Shown: piece by piece, positions 19,190-29,282 of the stretch
Numbering within the stretch: position 1 is the first letter of the stretch
Layout: each line of letters starts with the position of its first letter
NCBI RefSeq assembly: GCF_004114535.1
Contig: NZ_LBJC01000007.1
Coordinates: 62,001-126,000, forward strand
Direction: 5' to 3'
DNA from: Bradyrhizobium nanningense
GTDB taxonomy: Bacteria; Pseudomonadota; Alphaproteobacteria; Rhizobiales; Xanthobacteraceae
Length of the DNA: 64,000 nt
The notes under the pieces: model-generated
Told to the model about the DNA's origin: nothing
Database searches by the model: none
Seen by the model: only the letters and a program-made list of their open reading frames with translations
Position numbers and translations under genes: made by a program

Positions 19190-20028
19190 CAGATGAAAGC
19201 GTAGCGGAGCAGGATGGCGATGCGTGTGACCTTCGACACACGCACCGGCTGGCGCGGCGCGTTGAAACCGCGCGCAATCAGGAGATCCAGAATGGAATGA
19301 TAGTATTTCGACATGATCCGCGGCGCGCGCACCACGCGGCGCTTGTTGCGGTTCATGATCTCGTCCGACTTCTCGAAATGCGCCTTCGCACGCTGCGTCA
19401 GCGGCAGGCAGACCTTCGGCAGCGCGCGCTCGGCAATCACGCGGTTCGGATCATCAGAGGTGATGCCGGCATGCAGCAGCGCCTCGCGCGGCAGATAGAG
19501 CCGGCCGAGACCTGCGTCCTCGTCGATGTCGCGCAGGATATTGGTGAGCTGAAGCGCGCGGCCCAAATGATAGGCGAGCTGGATGCCGTCCTCTTCGGGC
19601 AGGCCGAAGACCCGCACCGACAGCCGTCCCACGGCGCTGGCGACGCGATCGCAATACAGATCCAGCGTCGCCATGTCGGGCGCGCGGATGTCCTGCGGCA
19701 CGTCCATCTCCATGCCGTCGACGATCGCCAGGAAATCCTCGCGCTTGAGGCCGAAGGTCTTCACCGAGGCGACGTAATCCTTCAGCCGCGGCGGCGGATT
19801 GCCCTGGTAGAGCGCGTCGATGTCGTTGCGCCACTCTTGAAGCGCGGCGAGCCGCTCCTCGCGCGGGCCGTCGGAATCGGCGATGTCGTCGACCTGGCGG
19901 CAGAAGCTGTAGATCTGGAACATCGCTTCGCGCTGGTCATGCGGCAGGATGCGCATCGCGGCGTAGAAGGAGCTACCGGATGCGGTCGAGCCATAATTGG
20001 CGCCGGGCGAGGTCGCCTCAAGCGTCAT
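19189..20028 (-). CDS. hpnD: Presqualene diphosphate synthase HpnD
   Basis: Trans-prenyltransferase of the squalene/phytoene synthase family, condensing two farnesyl diphosphates to presqualene diphosphate. The start at 20028 (MTLEATSPG) gives 279 residues; the frame is open further upstream but only through hpnC sequence. Both Asp-rich metal-binding motifs are intact: RQVDDIAD and LRDIDEDAG, each near the usual place. It overlaps the hpnC 3' end by 11 bp. Confidence 0.92.
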   Translation of the reverse strand: MTLEATSPGANYGSTASGSSFYAAMRILPHDQREAMFQIYSFCRQVDDIADSDGPREERLAALQEWRNDIDALYQGNPPPRLKDYVASVKTFGLKREDFLAIVDGMEMDVPQDIRAPDMATLDLYCDRVASAVGRLSVRVFGLPEEDGIQLAYHLGRALQLTNILRDIDEDAGLGRLYLPREALLHAGITSDDPNRVIAERALPKVCLPLTQRAKAHFEKSDEIMNRNKRRVVRAPRIMSKYYHSILDLLIARGFNAPRQPVRVSKVTRIAILLRYAFI

Positions 20029-20902
20029 GTGCAGTCCCCGGTCTGGAAATGGCCTTGCGTCCAATTGCGCGGCGGCCGGCCTCACCAAGCATTCCGGCAA
20101 GGCTGAAGACGAGCAGTTCGAACTTGTTCAGATGTACCCGCTCGCGCAGGGGATCGCGCACCTTCAAGAGGCGCACGATGCGGTCGGCATAGGCCTGGAT
20201 GACCGCGACGTCGATGCCCAGACGGAAATCCCGGATCTCGGCGCTCAACGACCTGCTCTCGTCGAGCAGCGCTTCGTTGCGCGCGGCGAGCTCCTGCAGA
20301 CAGGCCAGCATCGCCGGCGGCGATTGCGCAAGCCCGAGTTGCTCGACCGAGGCGCCATGTGCTGCCAGCGCATCGCGCGGCAGATAGACGCGGTTGAGCT
20401 CGCGGAAATCCTTGCCGCAATCCTGCAAATGGTTGTTGATCTGCAGGCCCGCGCAGAGCGCATCCGATGCGGCCCAGGTCGAGGTGCTCTCGCCGTGGAC
20501 GTCGAGCATGAAGCGGCCGACCGGCATCGCCGAATAGCGGCAATAGTGGATGACTTCGTCCCAGTTCTCGTAACGCAGCTTGGTCACGTCCATGCGGAAC
20601 GCAGTGAGCACGTCGAGCGCATGGCGCGGCGCCATGCCGCGCTCGGCGAGCGCGCGCCGCAAGCTGACGGCCTCAGCCTGGGTGTCGCCCTTGCCGAGCA
20701 GCTCCGCCTCGAGCAGGTCGAGATAGCTAAGCTTCTGGTCGGACGGGAGCGTCGCGTGGTCGGCGATGTCGTCGGCGGTGCGGACAAAATTATAATACGC
20801 CAGGATCAGGGCGCGATGACGCGGATGAATGATCCAGGACGCGACGGGAAAATTCTCGTCGCGGTCACCCTTGCCGGATCGCAATTCGCTCGCAGAGGTC
20901 AT
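20018..20902 (-). CDS. hpnC: Hydroxysqualene synthase HpnC
   Basis: Squalene/phytoene-synthase family protein that converts presqualene diphosphate to hydroxysqualene. The first Asp motif is RTADDIAD and the second is LQDCGKDF. The start at 20902 (MTSASELRSGKG) gives 294 residues; an in-frame start at 20983 would add 27 residues without family resemblance, and neither has a strong ribosome-binding site. It heads the hpnC-D-E-shc-hpnG operon, whose promoter should lie between it and the terminator at 21051. Confidence 0.9.
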   Translation of the reverse strand: MTSASELRSGKGDRDENFPVASWIIHPRHRALILAYYNFVRTADDIADHATLPSDQKLSYLDLLEAELLGKGDTQAEAVSLRRALAERGMAPRHALDVLTAFRMDVTKLRYENWDEVIHYCRYSAMPVGRFMLDVHGESTSTWAASDALCAGLQINNHLQDCGKDFRELNRVYLPRDALAAHGASVEQLGLAQSPPAMLACLQELAARNEALLDESRSLSAEIRDFRLGIDVAVIQAYADRIVRLLKVRDPLRERVHLNKFELLVFSLAGMLGEAGRRAIGRKAISRPGTAHDA

Positions 20903-21050
20903 CGAGGGCTGGTTTACAATCGTTTGGACAGAAAGGGCTTCTTCGCTCGCGGGCTCATGCCGGCGATCCGCCGCGGCCCCCATATAGGGGAATACGGCCG
21001 CAAAACCAATCCTGTCTGGCGATGGCTGCCCTTCCGCGAATCGGGCCCGA

Positions 21051-21077
21051 AAAGGCGGCCCCAGGGCCGCCTTTTGT
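21051..21077. terminator. Terminator between hpnC and small Cys-rich gene
   Basis: AAAGGCGGCC-CCAG-GGCCGCCTTTT hairpin, 17 bp after the stop of the minus-strand gene at 21094. It isolates that gene from the hpn operon. Confidence 0.85.
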
Positions 21078-21093
21078 GGGCCAGTGGCCGAGC

Positions 21094-21327
21094 TTACTGG
21101 TTGTGGGTCTTCAGGACCAGGTCGCAGGCCTGCGAGATCTTGGCCCGGTTCTCCTTGAGGCAGGCCAGGATGGTGAAATCGCCCTGGTCGATGACCGGAC
21201 GGCAGTATTTCTGCACGTCGCGGGTGCAGGCCTTCTGCTCGGCGTCCGTGCCACGCCCCTGCTGGGCGAACGCCGCCGTCGAAACAGATGCCGACAGCAG
21301 GGTGAGAGCGACGAGAAGCTTACGCAT
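21094..21327 (-). CDS. Small secreted Cys-rich-repeat protein
   Basis: A 77-residue protein with a clear signal peptide (about 1-21, ending AFA). The mature part has four cysteines spaced as in one cysteine-rich GLG1/FGFR-type repeat (CTRDVQKYC...CLKENRAKISQAC), probably forming two disulfides in the periplasm. Such single-repeat proteins are widespread in Rhizobiales and have no known role. It has its own terminator. Confidence 0.75.
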   Translation of the reverse strand: MRKLLVALTLLSASVSTAAFAQQGRGTDAEQKACTRDVQKYCRPVIDQGDFTILACLKENRAKISQACDLVLKTHNQ

Positions 21328-21786
21328 TGTATTCCTTCATTCTGGCGACAGAATCGCACCGGAGCCGGACTGCACAGGGCGGACGACCGGAACGGATTGT
21401 TCTGATGGCAAGTCGCCGCGCGGTAGCGGCCTCAGAGAAGGCACAAGCACTGGCAAATGCGGCCAAATTGGCGCCGCCCTCACCAAATCAGGGCTTCCCT
21501 CAACCTTCATTGACAGATGTAAGAGGTTGATACTACGTCATAATTCAGGGACGCCGCGCTTTACCGCAGACCTGTTGCAGAGCTGCATCTGTCCGCCCCG
21601 CTTTTCCCACCGGAAACATCCCGAAACAGCACAAATCGGCGGCTCCAGGCCTGGCGTGAGGCTTCGTGAATGGCCATCTCTGGCGGCCTGGCTTTGAACC
21701 TGCCACGGGCTCGGAACACTAAACTTTCGATGTGGCGAGACGTTCTCAAGCGTGAGCGGGCGTCGTTCTAAAACGGGATATTTGAG
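21328..21786. other. Divergent intergenic region without visible gene
   Basis: A 459-bp stretch between two divergent small secreted-protein genes. Promoters for both must lie here, but I cannot pick out clear boxes, repeats or RNA structures. Confidence 0.5.
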
Positions 21787-22284
21787 ATGACATTGTTTGG
21801 GCGATCTGGACTGGCAATCAAGGCGGCCGGCATCGGTGCTGCGCTGCTCTTCTCGGTTTCGGCAAGCCACGCTCAGTCGTCCGGCCCGTTTGCCGGTTTC
21901 GACGGCGCCTGGGCCGGCACCGGCACGGTGTCGCTGTCCGACGGCTCCACCGAGCGCATTCGCTGCAAGGCCGACTACAAGGTCGCCGGCAGCGGCCTCA
22001 GCCTGAAGCAGGCTCTGCACTGCGCGTCCGACAGCTACAAGTTCGACCTCACCAGCGATGTGACGAGCCAGGGCGAGCGCATCTCCGGCAATTGGAGCGA
22101 GTCCAGCCGCAACATCTTCGGCAATCTCCAGGGCACCGCCGGCGGCGGCCAGATCGACGTGTTCGTCGAGGCCAACGGCTTTGCGGCCAACCTCTCGCTG
22201 CGCACCAACGGCAGCAAGCAGACGGTGCAGATCAGCTCGAAGGGCGAGATCCGCGGCGTGAACATCACCATGACGAAGAGCTGA
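21787..22284 (+). CDS. Conserved secreted protein of unknown function
   Basis: 165 residues with a signal peptide (about 1-29, ending SHA). The mature part is rich in Gly, Ser and Thr in an alternating pattern suggesting an all-beta fold (FDGAWAGTGTVSLSDG, GNWSESSRNIFGNLQGT), with a single conserved-looking Cys pair. I do not recognise a named family. A strong terminator follows directly, so it is monocistronic. Its place between hpnC and an MMPL exporter hints at an envelope role, by position only. Confidence 0.7.
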   Translation: MTLFGRSGLAIKAAGIGAALLFSVSASHAQSSGPFAGFDGAWAGTGTVSLSDGSTERIRCKADYKVAGSGLSLKQALHCASDSYKFDLTSDVTSQGERISGNWSESSRNIFGNLQGTAGGGQIDVFVEANGFAANLSLRTNGSKQTVQISSKGEIRGVNITMTKS

Positions 22285-22308
22285 CGCCCTTCCCACTGCG
22301 AAGGAATA

Positions 22309-22341
22309 GGCCCCCGGTTCTCCCGAGCCGGGGGCTTTTTG
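22309..22341. terminator. Terminator after secreted-protein gene
   Basis: GCCCCCGGTTC...AGCCGGGGGC followed by TTTTT, 25 bp after the stop codon on the + strand. Confidence 0.88.
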
Positions 22342-22576
22342 CTGACACGAGGGGCACTTACCAAGACGGACACGATCCGCGGCAACGAATGGTCCGCGGT
22401 GAAGCCGATGGAAAGATCGCCAATGCCATGGCCGAGCGCGGTATAAATGCGACGCTGCGCGACCGCAAACTCGCGCTTTAGCGCGAGCAGGATTTGGCCG
22501 AGGACATTTCAAGTTCAATCCGCACGGTGTCGTCCGGATCGACGCGTGAGCGCGGGACGGCCTTCGCTGCCCCTCT

Positions 22577-24943
22577 CTAAATCGCCGGCTTGTCGGTCCC
22601 CTGCAGCCTGGCGTGCAGGTTGATCAGCCACATCGCCGTCGGCCTGAGGATGAAGAGATCGGCGACGAGGGCCATGACCATCGAGAAGGCACTGAGCCAG
22701 CCGAACAGCCTGAGCGACGGCAGGTCGGAGAACACGGTGACGACGAGGCCGCAGGCCAGCACCACCGTGGTCAGGATCAGCGCGGGTCCCACCAGCACGG
22801 TCGCCCGCTCCACCGCAAGCGCCGAGCCGACGCCCGGCTTGCTCTCCAGCCTGAGGCGGTTGAGGAAGTGGATGGTGGCGCTGAGGCCCAGCCCGAACGA
22901 GACGGTGAGCGCGACGACGCTGGCGAATTGCAGGCCCTCGCCCATCGCCCACAGCACCGTTCCCGACATCACCACCGGGAAAATGCCCGGCAGGATGCAG
23001 GCGAACATCACGACCCAGGAGCGGAAGGCAAGGCCGATGAAGATCGCGACCAGCGCGAATTCGATGGTGAGGCCGCGGTTCAGCTTCTCGATCATGCTGG
23101 CCGAATTGCGCGCCGCAATCGCAGCAAGACCTGTCACCGCGACCTCATAGCCCGGATGCTTCTTTCGGACGGCGTCGAGTTCGGTGTCGAGCTTGTCGAC
23201 GATCGGCAGCAGCTGGCTGGAATCCTTGTCCGGCACGCGGCCGGCGACCACGACGGCGTCCTGCTCGGCATCGATGAAGCGCCGCACCAGATGCTCGGGG
23301 ATGACGCTGACATATTCCTTCAGCGTTGCGACGTCGGCGCTGCCGGCCTTCTCCGCCAGCCAGCGACGCAGCGTCTCCAGCGACCAGACGTTGCCGACGC
23401 CGGCGGCCTTCTCGACCGTCGCGTGCACCTCGGCGATGGTCTGGAGCGTTTCCGGCGAATACAGCGACTGCCCCTTCGGAAACACGACCAGCACGTTGAC
23501 CGGATTGGCGCCTGTGAGCTTGGCATCCAGCCGGTCGCTGGCGGCAACGGCCTGGCGCTTGTCCGGCACCTGGTCGGCGAGCCGGTAGCGCGGCTCCAGA
23601 TTGGCGTAGATGACGCCGAGGCCGCCGACGAACAGCACGGCGATCAGGCTGAACAGGCCGGGCCGGCCCACCATGCGCACCGCGATCCAGTAGCAGAAAT
23701 TGCGCAGTGCCTGGACGCCGGCATCCGCGCCCTGGAACTTGACCGCGAACACCTTCTCATTGCGCACGAACAGCACGCCGAACACCGGCACCAGCGACAG
23801 CACCGCGACCAGCGCGATGACGGTGGCGGCGAGGCCCGCCTCGCCGAATTTGCGGATCAGGTCGGAGCTGGAGAACTGCAGCGCGATGAAGGAAATGCCG
23901 GCGGTGCCGTGCGTCAGCACGCAGGCCGGCCCCACCACCAGCACCGCGTTCTTGAACGCGGTGAACTTGTCCTGGCCTGCGATCAGCCGGTCACGCGCGG
24001 CAAAGGTGAGCTGCATCGAGTCCGAGAAGCTGATCACCATGATGAGCGGCGTCATCACGTTCAGGAACATGTTGAGATTGAAATTGGCCCAGCCGAGTGC
24101 GCCGAGCGCCAGCAGGATCGCGATCATCGGCGGGAACGCCGCCGCGATCATGAACGAGACCTTGCGGAAGAAGACGATGGCGATGATGCAGCCGGCAAGA
24201 ATGCCGAGGATGTTGTAGGTCAGCCCGTCGCGCTCGACCGCATTGCGGATCTCGAGCTGCATCACCGGCACGCCGGAGAGCTGCACGTTGAGCCCGGTTT
24301 CGCTGAGATCCTCCTTCATCAACGCGCGGATGTCGCCGACGGTCTTGGTCAGCTTGCTGGAGGCGACGACCTCCGGATCGAGCGACAGCACGATGAGTGC
24401 CAGCGTGCCGTCTTCCGACAACAACTTGCCGCGGATGATCTCGTTGTTTTTGACCGTCTCGATGAACTTGTCGTAGTCGGCGCCTTGGGGTAGCTCGGCC
24501 GGGAATAGTGCCGCCGGCAGCTTGCCCGGCGCCGGCGCCTGGCGCGCCGAGAACAGCGAGACCAGCCCGCGCGTGCCTTCGACCAGCTGCAGGTCGGTGA
24601 CGAAGTCGCGCAGCTTCTCCAAATTGTTCCGCGCCAGCAGGGTCTTGCCCTCGACCACGACGAGGACGTCGAATTCCTCGGCCGGGAACTTCTTGGTCAC
24701 ATCTTCGTACTGCTTGAACTCGCGGGTGTCGGAGCGGAACAGCTGCGACAGCGAATCGTCGATCTTGATTCGGTGGATGCCGAACACGGCGCCGACGATC
24801 AGTGCGAGCAGGACGATGCAGGAGAGGATCGGCGCCCGGACGGCGATCAGCCCGAGACGCTCCAGCCCGAAGGCGATCGAGGACGCAGGTCCCTGCTCGA
24901 CCTTGTCGACATGAACCTCATTCTCGCGGTGCTTTTCGAGCAT
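22577..24943 (-). CDS. MMPL/RND-family transporter (HpnN-like)
   Basis: 788-residue inner-membrane exporter of the MMPL superfamily (COG1033 type). It has an N-terminal helix (about 37-55), a periplasmic domain, a helix block (about 245-400) containing VISFSDSMQLTFAARD, a second loop and a C-terminal block (GLGLSATIHFLNRLR). The two-fold pseudo-repeat is clear. It is shorter than and only distantly similar to HpnN at 710-3298. Proximity to the hopanoid genes suggests a lipid substrate, which is inference. It has no tight operon partner. Confidence 0.85.
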   Translation of the reverse strand: MLEKHRENEVHVDKVEQGPASSIAFGLERLGLIAVRAPILSCIVLLALIVGAVFGIHRIKIDDSLSQLFRSDTREFKQYEDVTKKFPAEEFDVLVVVEGKTLLARNNLEKLRDFVTDLQLVEGTRGLVSLFSARQAPAPGKLPAALFPAELPQGADYDKFIETVKNNEIIRGKLLSEDGTLALIVLSLDPEVVASSKLTKTVGDIRALMKEDLSETGLNVQLSGVPVMQLEIRNAVERDGLTYNILGILAGCIIAIVFFRKVSFMIAAAFPPMIAILLALGALGWANFNLNMFLNVMTPLIMVISFSDSMQLTFAARDRLIAGQDKFTAFKNAVLVVGPACVLTHGTAGISFIALQFSSSDLIRKFGEAGLAATVIALVAVLSLVPVFGVLFVRNEKVFAVKFQGADAGVQALRNFCYWIAVRMVGRPGLFSLIAVLFVGGLGVIYANLEPRYRLADQVPDKRQAVAASDRLDAKLTGANPVNVLVVFPKGQSLYSPETLQTIAEVHATVEKAAGVGNVWSLETLRRWLAEKAGSADVATLKEYVSVIPEHLVRRFIDAEQDAVVVAGRVPDKDSSQLLPIVDKLDTELDAVRKKHPGYEVAVTGLAAIAARNSASMIEKLNRGLTIEFALVAIFIGLAFRSWVVMFACILPGIFPVVMSGTVLWAMGEGLQFASVVALTVSFGLGLSATIHFLNRLRLESKPGVGSALAVERATVLVGPALILTTVVLACGLVVTVFSDLPSLRLFGWLSAFSMVMALVADLFILRPTAMWLINLHARLQGTDKPAI

Positions 24944-25148
24944 GCCTTATCCAGTTCCTAAATCGGCTCGGTCTTGAGAGCTTATTGCGCCCCGCGAACG
25001 GCTTGAAAACGCCATACCAATGGGAGGCTTGCCCTTTGAAAATGCGCGGAAAATCGCCGCGAGGGGTTTAGCAGGTCAATCACCCCTCTCGCAAGCAGGC
25101 GAAGTGTGGGCAAATCGATCAAGATGCGGCGATTTCGGGGCCTGCAGG

Positions 25149-25934
25149 TCATCCGGGCGGGAATGTGCCAATCCGACGCGGCGCGCGGTCTGCGCTCTCG
25201 TCCTTCAGCGCCACGCCGCTGACCTGCCGGGCCAGCCCCTCACGGACCAGCCAGGCGATCTTGACGGCGGCCTCGTCGTAGCTGAGCCCGGCGCGGTGGA
25301 TGTTGGACACGCAATTGCGCTCGGCATCGGAACGGCCGGGCTTCGGCGCGAAAGTCAGATAGGCGCCGAGACTGTCGGGCGCCGATAGGCCCGGCCGCTC
25401 GCCAATCAGCATGACAACCATGCGCGCGCCGAGAATGGCGCCGATCTCGTCGCCGAGCGCAACGCGCGCGCCTGAGGCGACGACGATTTGGCCGATCGCG
25501 ACACCATCATCGGCTGCGAGCAGCGGCAGCAGGCGCCTCACCAGCGCCACCGCATGGGCGTGAACCGCTGCCGCCGACAGGCCATCGCCGATCACGATAG
25601 CGATCTGGCACGGCGCGGAAGCCGCTCGTTCTAGAAGCTCCGCTGAGCCGGGTTCAAGCCGTCGTCCCAGATCCGGCCGCCGCAGATAGTCCCTGCGGTC
25701 GACGGCCTGGCTCCTCACCTCGGTGACGGCAAGGCCTAGCGCGCTGAGATCGGCGAGCAGACGCCGCGCATCGAAGGCGGCATGCACGGCATCGCGAGCG
25801 CGGGCATGGTCGAGCGTGAAATCGAGCAGCGCTGTGGTCGGCAGGCTTGCGCCGCTGCGCCCAAGCGCAACGCGCGCGGGCGTGAACGACCTAAGGTCGG
25901 GGGTCGGACGAGCCGGAGCGGATTTGTCGCTCAT
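25149..25934 (-). CDS. eutC: Ethanolamine ammonia-lyase small subunit EutC
   Basis: Small subunit of the adenosylcobalamin-dependent lyase that splits ethanolamine into acetaldehyde and ammonia; EutB and EutC together hold the cofactor. 261 residues, starting [26 protein letters not shown], with the conserved [15 protein letters not shown] and [20 protein letters not shown] segments and the terminal [18 protein letters not shown]. The ATG at 25934 overlaps the hpnP stop by 4 bp (ATGA), so its translation is coupled to hpnP rather than to eutB. No microcompartment genes are nearby. Confidence 0.95.
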   Translation of the reverse strand: MSDKSAPARPTPDLRSFTPARVALGRSGASLPTTALLDFTLDHARARDAVHAAFDARRLLADLSALGLAVTEVRSQAVDRRDYLRRPDLGRRLEPGSAELLERAASAPCQIAIVIGDGLSAAAVHAHAVALVRRLLPLLAADDGVAIGQIVVASGARVALGDEIGAILGARMVVMLIGERPGLSAPDSLGAYLTFAPKPGRSDAERNCVSNIHRAGLSYDEAAVKIAWLVREGLARQVSGVALKDESADRAPRRIGTFPPG

Positions 25935-27517
25935 TCGGCCGGAACGGCAGCCTCGCGCAGCCGGATCGAGTAGTTCGAGGCGTTCTGCTTGCCGCTCGAG
26001 GCCGCCCGCGCGAACGTGATGAGGTGATGCGCGATCGTGGCGGAGCCGATCAGGCCTTCGAGATCGCCGCGGCGAATTCGCCCGAAGGCGAACTTCCAGA
26101 ACACGCGCCTGTAGTCGCCGCGCACCCCGATCTGCCAGAAGATGTTGCGCAGCATGATCAGGCCGCGCTTGATATTGGGCCAGGTCTTCATCTCCGGAGC
26201 CACCGGGACGTTGAGGCGGTTGGCATAGGTGTAGTCGCACTGATGCTGATAGCGCGCATAGACTTTCTCGGGCGCGTAGGCGACCTCCATACAGTACTTC
26301 CAGGAGGAGACGACGTCATCATAGGGCAGCAGGAAATCGACGTTGGAATCACGGCCCTCGTCATGGACCAGGCGGCCCTCGCGCTCCAGCCGGTCCCACA
26401 GCGGCGTCTTCGGCAGCGCCTGCAGCAGGTTGATGGTGAGCAGCGGAATCTGCGATTCCTCGACGAAGGCGAGCAGCGCGTCCGTGGTGTTCGGCTTGTC
26501 GGTGTCGAGCCCCATGATGATGCCGGACACCACCTCCATGCCATAGGAGTTGATGGTGCGCACGCCCTCCAGGATCGGGACCATCATGTTGTGGTCCTTG
26601 TGCATCGCATGCAATGCACCCGGGTCCGGCGTCTCGATGCCGCAGAAGATGGTGATGAAAAAGGCCTCGCGCATCTTCTCGAGGATCTCGGGGCGCTTGG
26701 CGATGTTGAGCGTCGCCTCGCAGGCGAGCCGCATCACGTAGCCGGTCTGCTTCTGCCATTCGATCAGATGCGGCAGCAGGTCCATCGCCGCCTTGCGGTT
26801 GCCGATGAAATTGTCGTCGACGAAATAGACCGTGTCGGTCATGCCGCATTCGCGCAGGCGATCGAGCTCGGCGATGATCTGCTCCGGCGACTTGATGCGC
26901 GGGTTGCGGCCGTAGAGGCCGGGGATGTCGCAGAACTCGCACTGATAGGGACAGCCGCTGGAATACTGGATGCTGCCGAGGAAATATTTCTTCACGTCGG
27001 CAAGCTCGTAGGCCGGGATCGGAAACTCCGTCATCGGCACGCGATCCCTGGTGGTCAGCACCACTTGGCTCTCGGGGCGAGAGGTGTCGCGCGACAGGAT
27101 CTCGATCAGCTGGTTGGTGGCATCGCCGAGCTCGCCGACATGGAGATAGTCGAACGACGGATAATAGTCGGGACAGGCGCTGACGGAGGGACCGCCAAGC
27201 GCGACGGCCAAGTCGAATTCATGCGCGCGGCGGCAGATGTCGTTCATCTGCTGGCGCTGGATGTGCATGCCGCTGACGAAGACCGCTTCGGCCCATTCGA
27301 ACTCTTCCCGGGTCGTGCGGCGGAGGTTCTCGTCGACGAATTTGACCTGCCAATCCTGCGGCAGATAGGCGGAGATCAGCAGCAGCCCCTGCGGCGGCAT
27401 GAAGGCGCGCACACCGTCGGTCAGGGGATAGGAATACTCGAACGTACCGAACGAGGAGGTGTAGCGCGGAAACACACAGAGGATCCGCCGGGACGTTCCG
27501 TTACTTTCAGCTCGCAT
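25931..27517 (-). CDS. hpnP: Hopanoid C-2 methylase HpnP (B12-binding radical SAM)
   Basis: Methylates hopanoids at C-2, yielding 2-methylhopanoids. 528 residues: an N-terminal cobalamin-binding-like domain (about 10-150, including [13 protein letters not shown] and [15 protein letters not shown]), then a radical SAM domain with CX3CX2C at C189, C193 and C196 ([17 protein letters not shown]), and a C-terminal DUF4070-like part. The start at 27517 has a GGGGGAG site. It sits between eutB (159 bp upstream) and eutC (4-bp overlap). HpnP identity is by family pattern; a generic B12-radical SAM methylase is the alternative, but the hopanoid neighbourhood favours HpnP. Confidence 0.85.
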   Translation of the reverse strand: MRAESNGTSRRILCVFPRYTSSFGTFEYSYPLTDGVRAFMPPQGLLLISAYLPQDWQVKFVDENLRRTTREEFEWAEAVFVSGMHIQRQQMNDICRRAHEFDLAVALGGPSVSACPDYYPSFDYLHVGELGDATNQLIEILSRDTSRPESQVVLTTRDRVPMTEFPIPAYELADVKKYFLGSIQYSSGCPYQCEFCDIPGLYGRNPRIKSPEQIIAELDRLRECGMTDTVYFVDDNFIGNRKAAMDLLPHLIEWQKQTGYVMRLACEATLNIAKRPEILEKMREAFFITIFCGIETPDPGALHAMHKDHNMMVPILEGVRTINSYGMEVVSGIIMGLDTDKPNTTDALLAFVEESQIPLLTINLLQALPKTPLWDRLEREGRLVHDEGRDSNVDFLLPYDDVVSSWKYCMEVAYAPEKVYARYQHQCDYTYANRLNVPVAPEMKTWPNIKRGLIMLRNIFWQIGVRGDYRRVFWKFAFGRIRRGDLEGLIGSATIAHHLITFARAASSGKQNASNYSIRLREAAVPAE

Positions 27518-27676
27518 CTAAGCTCCCCCGCCACGCTCGATCGATGGTGCGGAAATTGCCAGCCAGACACATAGCGTAATGCTGCCGCCGGAATTTCTCA
27601 ATATTGTGGCACAAGCATAATTCCGGGAGGCGCCGATAGTTTCCTGACGGGGCGAGTTTGACGCTTTGCGCCGCCC

Positions 27677-29059
27677 TCAGGCGATGAGCCGCGAGGCAAA
27701 ATCAGGCAGCAGGCCCGCATCGCCGGCAATGCGGAAATCGGCGCCCGCAATCCCGGCCTGCACCAGCCAGTCATCGAATTCCGGCGCCCGGCGCAGGGAG
27801 AAGACGTCACGGACATAGAGCGCATCGTGAAAGGACGTCGACTGGTAGTTCAGCATCACGTCGTCGGCGCCGGGGACGCCCATGATGAAGGTGACGCCGG
27901 CGGCGGCGAGCAGCGTCAGCAGATTGTCCATGTCGTCCTGGTCCGCCTCGGCATGGTTGGTATAGCAGATGTCGATCCCGAGCGGCAGGCCGAGCAGCTT
28001 GCCGCAGAAATGATCCTCCAGCCCGGCGCGGATGATTTCCTTGCCGTCATAGAGATATTCCGGGCCGATGAAGCCGACCACGCTGTTGACCAAGAGCGGG
28101 GCAAAGGCGCGGGCGACCGCATAGGCGCGCGCCTCGCAGGTCTGCTGGTCGACGCCGTGATGGGCACCCGCCGACAGGGCCGAGCCCTGGCCGGTCTCGA
28201 AATACATCACGTTCTGCCCGACGGTGCCGCGCCGCAGCGACAGCCCGGCCTCCTGCGCCTCCTTCAGAAGCGCAAGGTCGATGCCGAAACTGCGGTTGGC
28301 GGCCTCGGTGCCGGCGACCGACTGGAAGACGAGATCGACCGGCACGCCCTGCCCGATCAGCGACAGCGTCGTCGTGACATGGGTCAGCACGCAGCCCTGC
28401 GTCGGGATCTTCAGCCGCGCGATGATCTCGTCGAGCAGCCGCAGCAATTGCGCGATGACGGCCGGATCGTCGCTCGCGGGATTGATGCCGATGCAGGCAT
28501 CGCCGGCCCCGAGCAGGATGCCGTCGAGGATCGAGGCGGTGATGCCCTTGGCATCGTCGAACGGATGGTTGGGCTGCAGCCGGGTGCTCATTCGGCCCTT
28601 CAGGCCGATGGTGTTGCGGAAGGCGGTGGTGACCTCGCATTTCCGCGCCGCCAGGATCAGATCCTGGTTGCGCATCAGCTTCGAGACCGCGGCCGCCATC
28701 TCAGGCGTGATGCCGGGCGCGAGCGTCTTCAGGACCGCCGGCGTTGCGGCATCCGACAGCAGCCAGTCGCGGAAGGCCCCGACCGTCAGGGATGCCACCG
28801 GCGCGAAGGCCGTCGCGTCGTGGCCCTCCATGACGAGGCGGGTGACCTCGTCGGCCTCATAGGGGATGACGGCCTCCTGCAGGAATTGGGCGAGCGGCAC
28901 GTCGGCGAGCGCCATCCGCGCCGCGATCATCTGCTCGGCCGTGTCGGCGGCGATCCCGGCCAGCCGGTCGCCGGAGCGCGGCGGGGTCGCCTTGGCCAGG
29001 AGATCGCGCAGGTCCGGGAACGTGTGGGTCGTGGCGTCGATGGTGTGGCGGTAGACCAA
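27677..29059 (-). CDS. eutB: Ethanolamine ammonia-lyase large subunit EutB
   Basis: Catalytic TIM-barrel subunit of the B12-dependent ethanolamine ammonia-lyase, 460 residues, full length. Conserved stretches include [45 protein letters not shown] and [31 protein letters not shown]. The start codon is TTG at 29059, with GGAGAG five bases upstream. It would need EutC, encoded beyond hpnP, for activity, and an EutA-type reactivase that I do not see in this window. Confidence 0.95.
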   Translation of the reverse strand: MVYRHTIDATTHTFPDLRDLLAKATPPRSGDRLAGIAADTAEQMIAARMALADVPLAQFLQEAVIPYEADEVTRLVMEGHDATAFAPVASLTVGAFRDWLLSDAATPAVLKTLAPGITPEMAAAVSKLMRNQDLILAARKCEVTTAFRNTIGLKGRMSTRLQPNHPFDDAKGITASILDGILLGAGDACIGINPASDDPAVIAQLLRLLDEIIARLKIPTQGCVLTHVTTTLSLIGQGVPVDLVFQSVAGTEAANRSFGIDLALLKEAQEAGLSLRRGTVGQNVMYFETGQGSALSAGAHHGVDQQTCEARAYAVARAFAPLLVNSVVGFIGPEYLYDGKEIIRAGLEDHFCGKLLGLPLGIDICYTNHAEADQDDMDNLLTLLAAAGVTFIMGVPGADDVMLNYQSTSFHDALYVRDVFSLRRAPEFDDWLVQAGIAGADFRIAGDAGLLPDFASRLIA

Positions 29060-29282
29060 GGGTCTCTCCAGGGGGTCGTCGGCCGGTGGCCGAGTCCAGG
29101 ACTATCCTGAAACTCTACCTTCTGATCAAGACGCTGAAATAACTTGCGTTTCCTTCGCCCAAGGACCGAGGCAGCTAACGGGCGCGTTAACGCCGCATCC
29201 ATCTTCGTTCTGCATAGTTTTGCATCAATTTTACACGATCCCGTTCACCGGCCGCTTCAGGCCATTCCGGGCCCTGAGTACC

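Noticed and set aside
22345..22576. Possible gene remnant between the secreted protein and the MMPL gene
   Set aside because: Short open stretches only, no family resemblance and no ribosome-binding site.
27518..27676. EcfG-type general-stress promoter upstream of hpnP
   Set aside because: hpnP is EcfG-controlled in Rhodopseudomonas, so I looked for GGAAC-N16/17-CGTT; only partial GGAA matches without a proper -10 were found. Regulation may act upstream of eutB instead.
29060..29282. Cobalamin riboswitch upstream of eutB
   Set aside because: Two B12-dependent enzymes follow, but I see no B12-box-like motif or convincing fold in this leader.
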